64,000 nt of DNA, from positions 62,001 to 126,000 of the forward strand of contig QUDE01000002.1 of assembly GCA_003477405.1 (NCBI GenBank), given 5' to 3'. Origin of the DNA: Ruminococcaceae bacterium AM07-15. Its GTDB lineage: Bacteria > Bacillota > Clostridia > Oscillospirales > Butyricicoccaceae. The translations under genes were made by a program, and so were the position numbers. Positions 42,989 through 52,087 of this stretch are shown piece by piece. Below the pieces are notes generated by a model. The model saw only the letters and a list, made by a program, of their open reading frames with translations, did no database searches and was not told where the DNA came from. The first letter of the stretch is position 1, and the number at the start of each line of letters is the position of its first letter.

Positions 42989-44599
42989 ATGGCAAACGCA
43001 TTGATCCGCCCGATGAGCGGAGAATATGAGGAATATCTGCGGGACGAATCCCGCAGCGTGGGAAAGGCGGAGAGCATTTCTTTCCCCCGTACCACAGAGG
43101 ATGTCTCCAGCATTTTGAAAGAGATGTACGAAAAAAAGATCCCTGTGACGGTGCAGGGCTCCCGCACCGGTCTGGCAGCGGCAGCTGTGCCCTATGAGGG
43201 ACACGCTATGAACCTGAGCCGGATGGACAAGGTGCTCTCCTGCCGCCAGGATGAGCAGACCGGCACTTTTTATTTTACCCTGCAGCCTGGTGTGCTGCTG
43301 TCTGAGCTGCGGAAGATGATCTCCGGCAAGCGTTTTCAGACGGCGGACTGGACCGAGGAAGCCAAGGCAGCTTACACGGCCTTCTGCCGGGCGCCGGAGC
43401 AGTTCTTTACCCCGGACCCCACTGAGACTTCAGCCTCCCTGGGCGGTATGGTCAACTGCAACGCTTCCGGGGCTCGCAGCTTCCACTATGGTTCGGTGCG
43501 GGGATATATCAATGGACTGAAAGTGGTGCTGATGGACGGGGAGACCCTGACCCTTCGCCGGGGAGAGCAGTTTGCCCGGGGGAGAGAGGGGACGCTGCGG
43601 ACCGATAGTGGCAAGGAAATTCACTTTACACTGCCGTCGTATCAGATGCCACACACCAAAAATGCCTCCGGTTATTACGCCGAAGACAATATGGATCTCA
43701 TCGACCTGTTCATCGGCAGCGACGGCACGCTGGGCGTGACCTGTGAGATTGAGATCCGGCTTTTGCCCCTGCCACAGATCATCTGGGGCGTCACTGCCTT
43801 CTTTGACCAGGAGGAAAAGGCCCTGCGTTATGTGCGCCTCATCCGTGGGGAGCAGCTGGAGGGATGCGACCGTTTTGATATCCATCCGGTGTCGGCGGAG
43901 TTTTTCAATGGAGATGCCCTGGAGATTCTTCGCCGGGAAAAGCGGGAGAACAGTGCTTTTGCCCAGATCCATGATATTCCCCAGCAGTATGAGACGGCCA
44001 TTTATGTGGAGCTCCATGGGGATACCGAAGAGGATATGACAAACCGGCTGCTGGAGCTGGGAAAAGCCATCCAGCAGGCCGGAGGGAAGGAAGAGGACAC
44101 CTGGGTGGCCCGCAGCCAGACCGATCTGGACCGGCTGATGTTCTTCCGTCATGCCATTCCTGAGTGCGTCAATATGCTCATCGACCAGCGGAAGAAAAAG
44201 AACAAGGAGATCACCAAGCTGGGTACCGATATGGCCGTGCCCAATGCCGCGCTGGAGGAGACCATGGCGATGTACAACACCATGCTGAAAGAAAGAGGGC
44301 TCCAGTCGGCCATCTGGGGACATGTGGGCAACAACCATCTCCATGTGAACATCCTGCCCAATGACAGCGAGGAATACCGAAAAGGCAAAGAGCTTTACAA
44401 CGACTGGGCTGCAAAGATTACAGCCAAAGGCGGCGCCGTTTCTGCCGAGCACGGCGTGGGCAAATTGAAAGCCGGGTTCCTGAAGGTGATGTACGGGGAA
44501 GAGCACATCGGGGAAATGCGGCAGCTGAAAAAGGCTTTTGACCCCCAGAATTTGCTCAACCGGGGAAATCTGTTTGCGCCGGAGGAGGAAAACAAATGA
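42989..44599 (+). CDS. FAD-linked 2-hydroxyacid (lactate/glycolate) dehydrogenase
   Basis: A 536-residue GlcD/LctD-type flavoprotein. The FAD-binding PCMH domain holds VTVQGSRTGLAAAAVP and GGMVNCNASGARSFHYGSV; the C-terminal FAD-oxidase domain has WGHVGNNHLHVN and the AEHGVGKLK block. It is followed directly by EtfB and an EtfA with two 4Fe-4S motifs. In Acetobacterium the homologous trio couples lactate oxidation by NAD+ to ferredoxin oxidation (electron confurcation). It is larger than LctD (about 466), with extra sequence near 100-140, so the substrate may differ. Confidence 0.85.
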   Translation: MANALIRPMSGEYEEYLRDESRSVGKAESISFPRTTEDVSSILKEMYEKKIPVTVQGSRTGLAAAAVPYEGHAMNLSRMDKVLSCRQDEQTGTFYFTLQPGVLLSELRKMISGKRFQTADWTEEAKAAYTAFCRAPEQFFTPDPTETSASLGGMVNCNASGARSFHYGSVRGYINGLKVVLMDGETLTLRRGEQFARGREGTLRTDSGKEIHFTLPSYQMPHTKNASGYYAEDNMDLIDLFIGSDGTLGVTCEIEIRLLPLPQIIWGVTAFFDQEEKALRYVRLIRGEQLEGCDRFDIHPVSAEFFNGDALEILRREKRENSAFAQIHDIPQQYETAIYVELHGDTEEDMTNRLLELGKAIQQAGGKEEDTWVARSQTDLDRLMFFRHAIPECVNMLIDQRKKKNKEITKLGTDMAVPNAALEETMAMYNTMLKERGLQSAIWGHVGNNHLHVNILPNDSEEYRKGKELYNDWAAKITAKGGAVSAEHGVGKLKAGFLKVMYGEEHIGEMRQLKKAFDPQNLLNRGNLFAPEEENK

Positions 44600-45393
44600 A
44601 GATCATCGTTTGCATCAAACAGGTGCCTTCCACAAACCAGGTCAAATTGGACCCGGAAACCAAGACCATCATCCGGGATGGACGCCAGTCGGTGATCAAT
44701 CCCTTTGATACATACGCCATCGAAGAGGCCGTACGGCTGAAAGAAAAGCTGGGGGGCAAAGTTACCGCCCTCAGTATGGGTATCCCCGCCACCCAGCGGA
44801 TTTTGCGGGAGGCCATGTCCCAGGGAGTGGACGAAGCCCTGCTGCTCAGCGACCGGGCCTTTGCCGGGGCCGACACCCTGGCTACGGCCTATACCCTGGC
44901 CCTGGGCGCACGGCACATCGGGGATTTTGACCTGATCGTCTGTGGACGCATGGCCACCGATGGCGATACCGCCCAGATCGGACCGGAACTGGCCGAGGAC
45001 CTGGGCGTGCCCCATGTGACCAATGTATCCGAAATACTGGAAGCCAGCGACAAAGAGCTGCTCTGCTGCAAAGTCACCGACTACGGCACTCAGGTGGTGC
45101 GGATGAAACTGCCGGGGGTCATCACCGTGGCCAAAGACATCAATATGCCCCGCATGGCGTCCATCCGAGGCGTGCGGGAGAGCCTGGAGGCCCCCTTCAC
45201 CATGCTGGGGGCGGCGGACACCGGGGCTGACCCCGCCCGCATTGGCCTGAAAGGATCGCCCACTCAGGTGGTGCGCACCTTTACGCCGGAGAAAACAGTG
45301 GAATGTCAGTTCCTTCAGGGAGATGAAAAGCAGGCGGCTGGTGCATTGTGCCGTTTGCTGAAAGAGGAACATTTGACAGGGGAGGAAGCATGA
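44596..45393 (+). CDS. etfB: Electron transfer flavoprotein beta subunit
   Basis: A 265-residue EtfB. MKIIVCIKQVPSTNQVKLDP and the FAD/AMP-binding GRMATDGDTAQIGPELAEDL match the family, including the extended loop of bifurcating Etfs. It overlaps the dehydrogenase stop by 4 bases and EtfA by 4. It carries the flavin that receives electrons from the dehydrogenase. Confidence 0.95.
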   Translation: MKIIVCIKQVPSTNQVKLDPETKTIIRDGRQSVINPFDTYAIEEAVRLKEKLGGKVTALSMGIPATQRILREAMSQGVDEALLLSDRAFAGADTLATAYTLALGARHIGDFDLIVCGRMATDGDTAQIGPELAEDLGVPHVTNVSEILEASDKELLCCKVTDYGTQVVRMKLPGVITVAKDINMPRMASIRGVRESLEAPFTMLGAADTGADPARIGLKGSPTQVVRTFTPEKTVECQFLQGDEKQAAGALCRLLKEEHLTGEEA

Positions 45394-46562
45394 TGGCTGG
45401 TATCGTGATCGATGAAAGCCGCTGCGTTGGCTGCGGCTTGTGCGTGAAAACTTGCCCCCAGGGGGCCATTGAGATCAAAGACAAAAAAGCCCATGTGGGA
45501 GAAAGCTGCATCGCCTGCGGTATGTGTCTGGACTCCTGCAAACTGGGAGCCATCTCCCGCGTACAGGAAAAGGGCGGGGAAGACCTGGACAGCTGGAAGG
45601 GGATTTTGGTGGCTGCCGAGGCCTGGGAAGGGAAACTCCACAATGTAACCCTGGAACTTCTCTGTAAAGCCAAAGAACTTCAGTGCGATTCAAAATGCGG
45701 CATTTCTGCCTTTTTGATGGGCAAAGATGTGGAGAAGCTGGCTCAGGAACTGATCGACCACGGAGCAGATACTGTCTATCTGTGTCAGGATGAATCGCTG
45801 GCCTATCCCACAGAAGAACCCTGGGCCGATGCTCTCACCGGTGTGATCGAAAAGGCCCGCCCGGAGATTCTGCTCTTTGGGGCCACTGAGTTTGGCCGCA
45901 GTCTGGCGCCTCGGGTGGCCGCCCGGCTGCGCACCGGCCTTACCGCCGACTGCACCGTGCTGGAAATCGACAAGGAAACCGGGCTTTTGCAGCAGACCCG
46001 CCCGGCTTTTGGCGGCAACCTGATGGCCACCATCGTTTGCCCCAATAACCGGCCCCAGATGGCCACCGTCCGTCCGGGGGTGTTCCCCATGGGACAGGGG
46101 GAGGCACGGCAGGGGACTGTGGTGCGCCTTCCGGTTCCGGCCCTCTCCGGCCGAGTACAGGTGGAGTCGGCCCAGCCTGCGCCCCAGAGCAAGACCATTG
46201 CCGACGCCCAGATCATTGTGGCCGTGGGAAGAGGCATCGGCAGCCAGAAAAATATGCAGTATGCCTATGAGCTGGCCCGACTGCTGGGCGGCCAGGTAGG
46301 CGCTTCCCGTCCTTTGGTGGATGCCGGATGGGCCCAATATCCCATGCAGGTGGGGCAGACCGGCAAGACGGTGGCTCCCAAGCTGTATATCGCCTGCGGC
46401 ATTTCCGGGGCCATTCAGCACCTGGCCGGTATCGGCGGGGCCGAGACCATTGTGGCCATCAACACCGATCCGGATGCGCCCATCTTCCAATCGGCTCACT
46501 ATGCCATTGTGGGCGATTGTGTTGAGGTGCTGAAAGAGATGATCGCTCAGCTGCAAAAATAA
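45390..46562 (+). CDS. etfA: EtfA with N-terminal 2x[4Fe-4S] ferredoxin domain
   Basis: A 390-residue protein. Cys12, 15, 18 and 22 (CVGCGLCVKTC) and Cys40, 43, 46 and 50 (CIACGMCLDSC) bind two 4Fe-4S clusters. EtfA alpha/beta and FAD-binding domains follow, with VGRGIGSQKN and YIACGISGAIQHLAG. Ferredoxin-bearing EtfA is the hallmark of Ldh-Etf and Car-type bifurcating complexes, giving the low-potential entry or exit. Last gene of the operon before a terminator. Confidence 0.95.
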   Translation: MMAGIVIDESRCVGCGLCVKTCPQGAIEIKDKKAHVGESCIACGMCLDSCKLGAISRVQEKGGEDLDSWKGILVAAEAWEGKLHNVTLELLCKAKELQCDSKCGISAFLMGKDVEKLAQELIDHGADTVYLCQDESLAYPTEEPWADALTGVIEKARPEILLFGATEFGRSLAPRVAARLRTGLTADCTVLEIDKETGLLQQTRPAFGGNLMATIVCPNNRPQMATVRPGVFPMGQGEARQGTVVRLPVPALSGRVQVESAQPAPQSKTIADAQIIVAVGRGIGSQKNMQYAYELARLLGGQVGASRPLVDAGWAQYPMQVGQTGKTVAPKLYIACGISGAIQHLAGIGGAETIVAINTDPDAPIFQSAHYAIVGDCVEVLKEMIAQLQK

Positions 46563-46572
46563 AGAGAACACA

Positions 46573-46603
46573 AAAAGCGGAAGGGGTGTCCCTTCCGCTT
46601 TTG
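46573..46603. terminator. Bidirectional terminator
   Basis: AAAAGCGGAAGGG-GTGT-CCCTTCCGCTTTT between etfA and the converging C-GCAxxG-C-C gene. Confidence 0.9.
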
Positions 46604-46615
46604 GGCTGTTTTGTG

Positions 46616-47011
46616 TTAGTCCAGAAACTCTTCCAGTACATCGGCGGCCAGCTCCACCGTGGCCAGGCACCGGTCTCCCTCTACAAAGTATTTTTCCTTC
46701 ACATTCTGGCACAGTTCGCTGCCGGCCTTCTCCTGAAACCGGGTGACGAAAGCCTTCACCTTTTCCCGCATCTCCGGATTTCCGTGGGCATCCAGGTCCA
46801 TTCCGCCGGTGCGCAAGGCGATGACAGCCGCACCAGCGGCCACCGCGCCGCACAGGCTGCCGCAGCATACGCCGCCGCAAAAAGCGCCGATGAGCTTGAG
46901 GCTCTCCGGCGTCACCGGAATGTTCCGGTCTTCGCAGGCCGCCAGAAAGAGGGATTCTGAGCAGCTTTTGTTCTGGCCGATATAGTACTTGAATACATGG
47001 TCCTTGATCAT
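46616..47011 (-). CDS. C-GCAxxG-C-C family redox protein
   Basis: A 131-residue protein of the small cysteine-rich family. Cysteines are at 17 and 26, then GAFCGGVCCGSLCGAVAAG in the middle, and two later Cys (SELCQ, DRCLA). Some members associate with electron-transfer or metal reduction systems. ATG 47011 follows GGAGAAC. The role here is unknown; it sits next to the Etf operon but is transcribed towards it. Confidence 0.8.
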   Translation of the reverse strand: MIKDHVFKYYIGQNKSCSESLFLAACEDRNIPVTPESLKLIGAFCGGVCCGSLCGAVAAGAAVIALRTGGMDLDAHGNPEMREKVKAFVTRFQEKAGSELCQNVKEKYFVEGDRCLATVELAADVLEEFLD

Positions 47012-47133
47012 CTTCTGTTCTCCTTTTTACCGTTGGCAGGCGGTTGCAAAGACCTGCCGAATGTGGTACCCTTGACTTGCTTCGTTTACTTATGATTATA
47101 GCGCTATTATAGCGAAAAGAAAGGAAATTGGGA

Positions 47134-47421
47134 ATGAGTATTTTTGAAGCACTGATGTTGGCTTGCTTTGGGGCGGCCTGGCCTATGAACATCGCCAAAT
47201 CCTTGCGCACCAAGTCCACCAAAGGCAAAAGCCTGGCTTTTCTCATGGTGATCGAGCTGGGGTATGTGGCCGGCATTACCCATAAGATCCTGTACAGCCA
47301 GGATATTGTCATGCTGCTGTATATCATCAACTTCCTGATGGTGGGCACCGATATGACCCTGTATTTTATCTATCGCAGTCGGGAAAAGAAAGAGGAAAAG
47401 ACAAAGGAGCTGAAAAAATGA
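47134..47421 (+). CDS. Small PQ-loop/SemiSWEET-like membrane protein
   Basis: A 95-residue protein with three helices (about 4-20, 33-52 and 57-82). The AAWPMNIAKSLRTKSTKGKS segment has the family proline motif and basic loop. SemiSWEETs are sugar facilitators working as dimers, although bacterial relatives have other substrates. The stop overlaps the hydrolase start by 4 bases. ATG 47134 behind AAAGGAAA. Confidence 0.7.
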   Translation: MSIFEALMLACFGAAWPMNIAKSLRTKSTKGKSLAFLMVIELGYVAGITHKILYSQDIVMLLYIINFLMVGTDMTLYFIYRSREKKEEKTKELKK

Positions 47422-49013
47422 GTACATGTCTAACGCCGCAGCAAGAAAAAGAGATCGATTCCATTTTCCATCGCTGGCAAAACGGCCTGTGCCCCGGTGG
47501 GCAAGTGCTGGTGCGGCGGAAGGGAGAAGTGATTTACGATAAATCCTTCGGCTATGCCAATCTGGAGCACCAGATTCCGGTGGGGGAAAACACCGTTTTC
47601 CATGTGGCCTCGGTTTCCAAACAGGTGACTGTGCTCAGCCTGCTGCTTTTGGCCGAAGAAGGAAAGGTACATCTCACCGACGACATCCGGGACTATGCCC
47701 CGGAACTGATTCTGTTCCGTGAGCCTGTGACTTTGTATGATCTGATGCACAATATTTCCGGTATCCGGGACCAGTGGGAGCTTCTGATGATGTGTGGCGT
47801 GCGCATTGACGACACCATCACCATGGAAGATCTGAAACGGATGATCTCCATGCAGACCATTCTGAATTTTGAGCCTGGCAGCGAGTATCTGTACAGCAAC
47901 TCCAATTTCACCCTTATTGCCCATGTGGTGGAGAAGGTCTCCGGTCTGAGCCTCGGGGAATTTGCCGCTCAGCGGATCTTTGCTCCTTTGGGCATGGACC
48001 ATACCTGCATCAAAACGGCCTATACTCAGGTGATCCCGGGGCGGGCCTATTCCTATGACGATGACGGAGAGGGGACATTTACCTATCATCCCATCAACTA
48101 CTCGGCCTATGGGGCCACATCCCTGCACACCACCGTTCACGATTTGATGAAGCTGCTGGAAAACTACAAAAACCCCACCATCTGCCGGAAAGAAACGGTA
48201 GAAAAGATGATGGAGCGGCCGGTGCTGGCCGATGGCAGCCGCAGCATTTATGGCGGCGGTCTGATGCTGGGAGAATACGAAGGCCATCCCTTCCTGGAGC
48301 ACGGGGGAGTGGATGCGGCTTACCGGGCCCACACCATCCGTTTTTACGACCCGGAAGACGATCTGGACATCGCCATTGTCAGCAACACCCAGAACACCAT
48401 TCCCGGCGTAGCGGCCCGGCAGATCGCCCGGGTGGTGCTGGGACTGGAAGAGGAAAAGCCTCAGCATCAGCAGTATCTGCTGGAGCAGATGCCCCAGCAG
48501 GAAGAAACCGGTGTTTATTGGGCGGAAGAGCCCAGCCTGGCCTGCTTCACCGTTTGCCGGGATCAGGAAGGCCAGCTGCATCTGGGAGGGGAGAACGGCG
48601 CTCCGCTCCATCCTGTGGAGGGCAACTGCTACCGCATCGGTTACCTGGAAGATGTGATGTATCTGGGCAAAGAAAAGGCGGCCTGCCAGATGGGAGCCAA
48701 TCTGTATCCTCTGGTAAAGGTGGATACCGCTCCTCAGGACAGCGACTTTTTGCTGGAATACGAGGGCACCTATCAAAGCGATGAAGTGGACACCCGGTAT
48801 TTCATCACCGAAGAGGAAGGTTTTCTGTATGCTTCCCACACCCGCCACGGCCAGGGCCGGCTGTATCCTCTGGGCCGGGATCGGTATGGAGTGCAGATCG
48901 GTGGCCTCACTTTGCGCCTGACCTTCACCAGAGGTTCCGGCAACCGGGTCACAGGGCTTGTGATGGACGGTGGGAGAGTGCGGCATCTGGGATTCACACG
49001 GGAAGAAATGTAA
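47418..49013 (+). CDS. Serine hydrolase of the beta-lactamase/DD-peptidase fold (class C-like)
   Basis: A 531-residue protein with catalytic SxxK (SVSK, Ser65-Lys68), a YSN motif (LYSNSNF) and a late HGG (FLEHGGVD). A C-terminal beta-rich domain covers about 360-531. No signal peptide, so probably cytoplasmic and an esterase or peptidase rather than a resistance enzyme. Coupled to the PQ-loop protein. Substrate unknown. Confidence 0.85.
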   Translation: MSTCLTPQQEKEIDSIFHRWQNGLCPGGQVLVRRKGEVIYDKSFGYANLEHQIPVGENTVFHVASVSKQVTVLSLLLLAEEGKVHLTDDIRDYAPELILFREPVTLYDLMHNISGIRDQWELLMMCGVRIDDTITMEDLKRMISMQTILNFEPGSEYLYSNSNFTLIAHVVEKVSGLSLGEFAAQRIFAPLGMDHTCIKTAYTQVIPGRAYSYDDDGEGTFTYHPINYSAYGATSLHTTVHDLMKLLENYKNPTICRKETVEKMMERPVLADGSRSIYGGGLMLGEYEGHPFLEHGGVDAAYRAHTIRFYDPEDDLDIAIVSNTQNTIPGVAARQIARVVLGLEEEKPQHQQYLLEQMPQQEETGVYWAEEPSLACFTVCRDQEGQLHLGGENGAPLHPVEGNCYRIGYLEDVMYLGKEKAACQMGANLYPLVKVDTAPQDSDFLLEYEGTYQSDEVDTRYFITEEEGFLYASHTRHGQGRLYPLGRDRYGVQIGGLTLRLTFTRGSGNRVTGLVMDGGRVRHLGFTREEM

Positions 49014-49027
49014 AAATAGATAGCAGG

Positions 49028-49060
49028 CAAAAAGCGGGGAAACATACCCCGCTTTTGCCC
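49028..49060 (+). terminator. Terminator of the hydrolase gene
   Basis: CAAAAAGCGGGG-AAACATA-CCCCGCTTTTG. The T tract is short, so some read-through into the next genes is possible. Confidence 0.7.
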
Positions 49061-49079
49061 TGAACAGGAGGAAAGACCA

Positions 49080-49598
49080 ATGGAGAGAAGTTCGCCGCAG
49101 GCGATTTACGATTTGCTGAAAGAATGGGGCATTCAATTCAAAAGCATGGCCCATCCGGAAGCGGCCACCATGGAGGATTGCAAAGCCATCGGAGAAAAGC
49201 TGGGTGCACCTTTTTGCAAAAATTTGTTCCTGGCCAACCGGCAGCAAACGGAATTTTTCCTGCTGCTCATCGGGGAGGACAAGAAGTTCCGCACGGCAGA
49301 GGTCTCCAAAAAGATCGGCCGCTCCCGCTTGAGCTTTGGCAACGAGGACAAGCTGTATCAGGCCCTGGGCGTGCGTCCCGGTTCCATTTCGCCTCTGGGG
49401 CTGGTGTTTGACGAAAACCATGAGATCCATCTGATCGTGGATGAGGATGTGGCCGCGCTGCCCGCCTTCTGCGTCCACCCCTGCCGCAACACCGAGAGCC
49501 TGGTCATCTCCCAGGAAGGATTCCAGGAATATCTGAAGCACACCGGCCATACCCCTCAGTACATTCAGATCACCGGGGAAGTGCCGGAGAAAGAATAG
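49080..49598 (+). CDS. YbaK/ProX-type aminoacyl-tRNA deacylase
   Basis: A 172-residue trans-editing enzyme. Blocks KSMAHPEAATMED, APFCKNLFLANRQ with the conserved Lys, FRTAEVSKKIGRSRLSFG and PGSISPLGLVFD match the prolyl-tRNA editing (ProXp-ala-like) group, which clears Ala- or Cys-tRNA(Pro). ATG 49080 lies behind CAGGAGG. It is followed after 12 bases by an M42 peptidase gene. Confidence 0.9.
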   Translation: MERSSPQAIYDLLKEWGIQFKSMAHPEAATMEDCKAIGEKLGAPFCKNLFLANRQQTEFFLLLIGEDKKFRTAEVSKKIGRSRLSFGNEDKLYQALGVRPGSISPLGLVFDENHEIHLIVDEDVAALPAFCVHPCRNTESLVISQEGFQEYLKHTGHTPQYIQITGEVPEKE

Positions 49599-49610
49599 GA
49601 GGAACGAAGG

Positions 49611-50666
49611 ATGAAAGAGCTGCTGCGGGAGTTGGTGTCCCTGCCGGGCACCTGTGGGTTTGAAGAAAATGTGGCCCAATACCTTTACCGCCGGGTGGCG
49701 CCTCTGGCCGACGAAGCCTATGTGGACGGGCTGGGCAATCTCATCGTGATGAAGCAGGGCGGTCAGGAAGGACCTACCCTGATGCTGTCGGCCCATATGG
49801 ATGAAGTAGGCTTTATGGTGCGGAAGATTGAGAAAAACGGCCTGCTGCGCTTTGAAAAACTGGGCGGCCACGATGATCGGGTGCTGCCTTCGGAGCATGT
49901 GCTGGTGCATGGGGCCAAGGGGGCCTGCCATGGGATCATCGGCACAATTTCCTGCCATATGCGCCGCTTCGATGATGAAAAGCTGGTGCGGCATTATCGT
50001 CAGCTTTATATCGATGTGGGGGCCAGAGACGATGCCGGAGTGCGGGAAATGGGCATTTCGGAAGGAGACAGCATCACCTGGGCCACGCCGCTTCAGGATT
50101 TCGGACAGAACCGGGCTCTGGGCCATGGATTTGACGACCGGGCCGGCTGTGCCCTCTTGGTGAAAGCTCTGGAAGAGACCGATTTCTCCCAGGTTCATGG
50201 CAAGGTGTATTTCGTCTTTTCCTCCCAGGAAGAGGTGGGGCTGCGGGGCGCCCGGGTAGCCTCCCAACAGATCGCCGCCGATGTGGCTCTGGCAGTGGAT
50301 ACCACCCCGGCCAGCGATACGCCGGAAAGCGTCAACGACGGCACCATTTTGCTGGGCGGTGGCCCTGGAGTCAAGGCCATGGACGGCAGTCTTGTGGCCA
50401 ACACCAAAGTGCGCCGCCGTCTCCAGGAGCTGTGTGCCAAGCTGAACATTCCCTGTCAGATTGAGGTGTTCCCGGGCATTGGCACCGATGCCGGGGAAAT
50501 GCACAAGGAGAAGGCCGGTGTACCCACCGGGGTGATCTCCATTCCTTCCCGGTATGCCCATTGCCCCCACGAAGTGATCGATTGGGGAGATATGGACCAG
50601 TGCCTGAAGCTGCTTGAGGCATTTATCCTGTCCCTGCGGGAGCCGGGAGAATTCTGGAGTCTGTAA
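49611..50666 (+). CDS. M42-family aminopeptidase
   Basis: A 351-residue dinuclear metallopeptidase (glutamyl aminopeptidase/TET-like group). Metal and catalytic motifs: AHMDEVGFMV, HGFDDRAGCALL, SSQEEVGLRGA, AVDTTPASDTPE and a final YAHCPHEVIDW. It trims peptides in the cytoplasm. ATG 49611 lies behind AGGAGGAACG. Confidence 0.92.
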   Translation: MKELLRELVSLPGTCGFEENVAQYLYRRVAPLADEAYVDGLGNLIVMKQGGQEGPTLMLSAHMDEVGFMVRKIEKNGLLRFEKLGGHDDRVLPSEHVLVHGAKGACHGIIGTISCHMRRFDDEKLVRHYRQLYIDVGARDDAGVREMGISEGDSITWATPLQDFGQNRALGHGFDDRAGCALLVKALEETDFSQVHGKVYFVFSSQEEVGLRGARVASQQIAADVALAVDTTPASDTPESVNDGTILLGGGPGVKAMDGSLVANTKVRRRLQELCAKLNIPCQIEVFPGIGTDAGEMHKEKAGVPTGVISIPSRYAHCPHEVIDWGDMDQCLKLLEAFILSLREPGEFWSL

Positions 50667-50677
50667 ATCTGCAAATG

Positions 50678-50706
50678 AAAAAGGCGGCTAAAAAGCCGCC
50701 TTTTTC
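50678..50706 (+). terminator. Terminator of the M42 gene
   Basis: AAAAAGGCGGCT-AAA-AGCCGCCTTTTT. Confidence 0.9.
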
Positions 50707-50729
50707 AGTGAAAAGAGAAAGGAGTAGAA

Positions 50730-51260
50730 ATGGAAGGAGTCAAACGGAATCAGGTATGCCTTATGCCCCATCAAAGGGCTTGGGACGAGGAATTTGAGCG
50801 GGTACGGAAGCAGATTCTGGAGATCTGGGGAGAAAATGTGCTGGACATCCAGCATGTGGGCAGCACGGCTATCCCCTCCATCTGGGCCAAACCCATTTTG
50901 GATGTGGCAGTGCGTCTTTGCTCGATAGATCGTATGAACAAAGACAAACTGGAGGAATTGGGCTATGATTACCGGGGCCCTCAGCATGGAAAAGAAACCT
51001 ACCATCTTTTTGTGCTGCGGGGAGCGGGGGAGTTGTCGCTGCATCACATCCACTGCTACGACAAAAGCGATGGGGAGTTTTTTCAGCTGGTGGGGTTTCG
51101 GGATTACCTTTGCACCCATGAGGAAAAGGCCGCAGAATATGAAAAGCTGAAAAAATCTTTGGCCGCACAATATCCCCTGGACCGGGTGGCTTATACAGAA
51201 GGCAAGAAGGCCTTTATTCAGGGGATTTATGAAACTTTTGAGAAAAACGAAACAATTTGA
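50730..51260 (+). CDS. GrpB/UPF0157 family protein
   Basis: A 176-residue protein of the GrpB nucleotidyltransferase-like family. The fold core VLDIQHVGSTAIPSIWAKPI is the family signature (GST-(A/S)-(V/I)-PG-like loop). Enzyme activity is not established for the family. ATG 50730 lies behind GAAAGGAG. Confidence 0.88.
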   Translation: MEGVKRNQVCLMPHQRAWDEEFERVRKQILEIWGENVLDIQHVGSTAIPSIWAKPILDVAVRLCSIDRMNKDKLEELGYDYRGPQHGKETYHLFVLRGAGELSLHHIHCYDKSDGEFFQLVGFRDYLCTHEEKAAEYEKLKKSLAAQYPLDRVAYTEGKKAFIQGIYETFEKNETI

Positions 51261-51265
51261 GAGGG

Positions 51266-51748
51266 TTATTGCCTGTTTTCTGTCTGATGAGAACTGTTGA
51301 GCAGTTCATAGGTGGCGGTGCAGCCGGAAGACCGGAGGGTGGAAGAGCTGATCTTCATATAGTAGGTTTTTCCTGGCTCCAGACCGGTAAAGCACACCCC
51401 GCCGTCCACCGGGGAGACGGTGTAGTCTGATGCTGCTTTGCCCTGGCCAGGGTTGCCCTGGTACAGCTGTACATTGTAGCTTTCGGCACCGGGAGCGGCA
51501 GCCAGGACAAAGACAGCGCTGGCAGCCTGGGCGGTAAAGGGAGCACAGAGACTGCCATTGGTACCGGTTTCATTGTTTTGGGACAGATAGGCGGTGCCCA
51601 CCTGGCCTTGGCCACGCAGTGCTTCCCGCTGGGAAGGGGTGAGGTTGTGAAGAGTCACCGGAAAGGCTGCGGCCAGAGCGGAGGAGAGGGTGGCGCTGAG
51701 GCACAAAGCTCCTGCCAGGGGGAGGAGAATCTTTTTCGGGTTTTTCAT
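51266..51748 (-). CDS. Small secreted protein, unknown
   Basis: A 160-residue protein with an N-terminal signal peptide (KK then a hydrophobic core, ending near SSALAAA). The mature part is Ala/Gly/Ser-rich with a fibronectin-III-like ending (GLEPGKTYYMKISSS). No known family. ATG 51748 behind GAAAGGAG. Downstream of the tRNA terminator on the same strand. Confidence 0.7.
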   Translation of the reverse strand: MKNPKKILLPLAGALCLSATLSSALAAAFPVTLHNLTPSQREALRGQGQVGTAYLSQNNETGTNGSLCAPFTAQAASAVFVLAAAPGAESYNVQLYQGNPGQGKAASDYTVSPVDGGVCFTGLEPGKTYYMKISSSTLRSSGCTATYELLNSSHQTENRQ

Positions 51749-51857
51749 AAAAAACAGCTCCTTTCAAAATGGGAACGCCTTTGGGGCGTGTCCCATATTG
51801 GATGGAGCAGCCGGCCAAATTGCTACCGGGTTTTAAAAAAACAGGAGGAAACGAAAA

Positions 51858-51885
51858 AAGACACGACCAAAAGTCGTGTCTTTTT
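51858..51885 (-). terminator. Terminator of the tRNA-Arg gene
   Basis: Minus strand: GACACGAC-TTTTG-GTCGTGTC followed by TTTTTTC directly after the tRNA 3' end. Confidence 0.85.
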
Positions 51886-51886
51886 C

Positions 51887-51962
51887 TGGCGCGCCTGAGA
51901 CGATTCGAACGTCCAACCAACGGCGTCGGAGGCCGCTACTCTATCCATTGAGCCACAGGCGC
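51887..51962 (-). tRNA. tRNA-Arg (anticodon CCG)
   Basis: A full cloverleaf of 76 nt with encoded CCA. Acceptor arm GCGCCTG/CAGGCGC; D-arm region TGGCTCAATGGATAGAGTAG; anticodon stem GCGGC/GCCGT around the loop CTCCGAC (anticodon CCG, codon CGG); T loop TTCGAAT. Discriminator base G. Confidence 0.95.
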
Positions 51963-51983
51963 ATATCTTGTTTCAGCTCATTT

Positions 51984-52012
51984 AGTATAGCATAGGTTTG
52001 AAAAAATGTAAA
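51984..52012 (-). promoter_or_regulatory. Promoter of tRNA-Arg
   Basis: Minus strand: TTTACA (52007-52012), 17-bp spacer, TATACT (51984-51989), 22 bases before the tRNA 5' end. Confidence 0.75.
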
Positions 52013-52055
52013 GCATTATTTGAAGAATTTATTATTTCTTTTTTTGACAGAACTA

Positions 52056-52064
52056 TGATATAAT
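52056..52064 (+). promoter_or_regulatory. Extended -10 promoter of the thioredoxin-like operon
   Basis: TGATATAAT is a full extended -10. A TTGACA at 52044-52049 is too close (9 bp) to serve as its -35. Confidence 0.55.
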
Positions 52065-52087
52065 ATATCGGAAAAGGGGTGGAGCCT

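Noticed and set aside
47430-50570. Very long minus-strand open frame (1046 codons) opposite the hydrolase, deacylase and M42 genes
   Set aside because: It is antisense to three clearly homologous genes, crosses their intergenic terminator and has no recognisable domain; G+C-rich codon bias opens the opposite strand.
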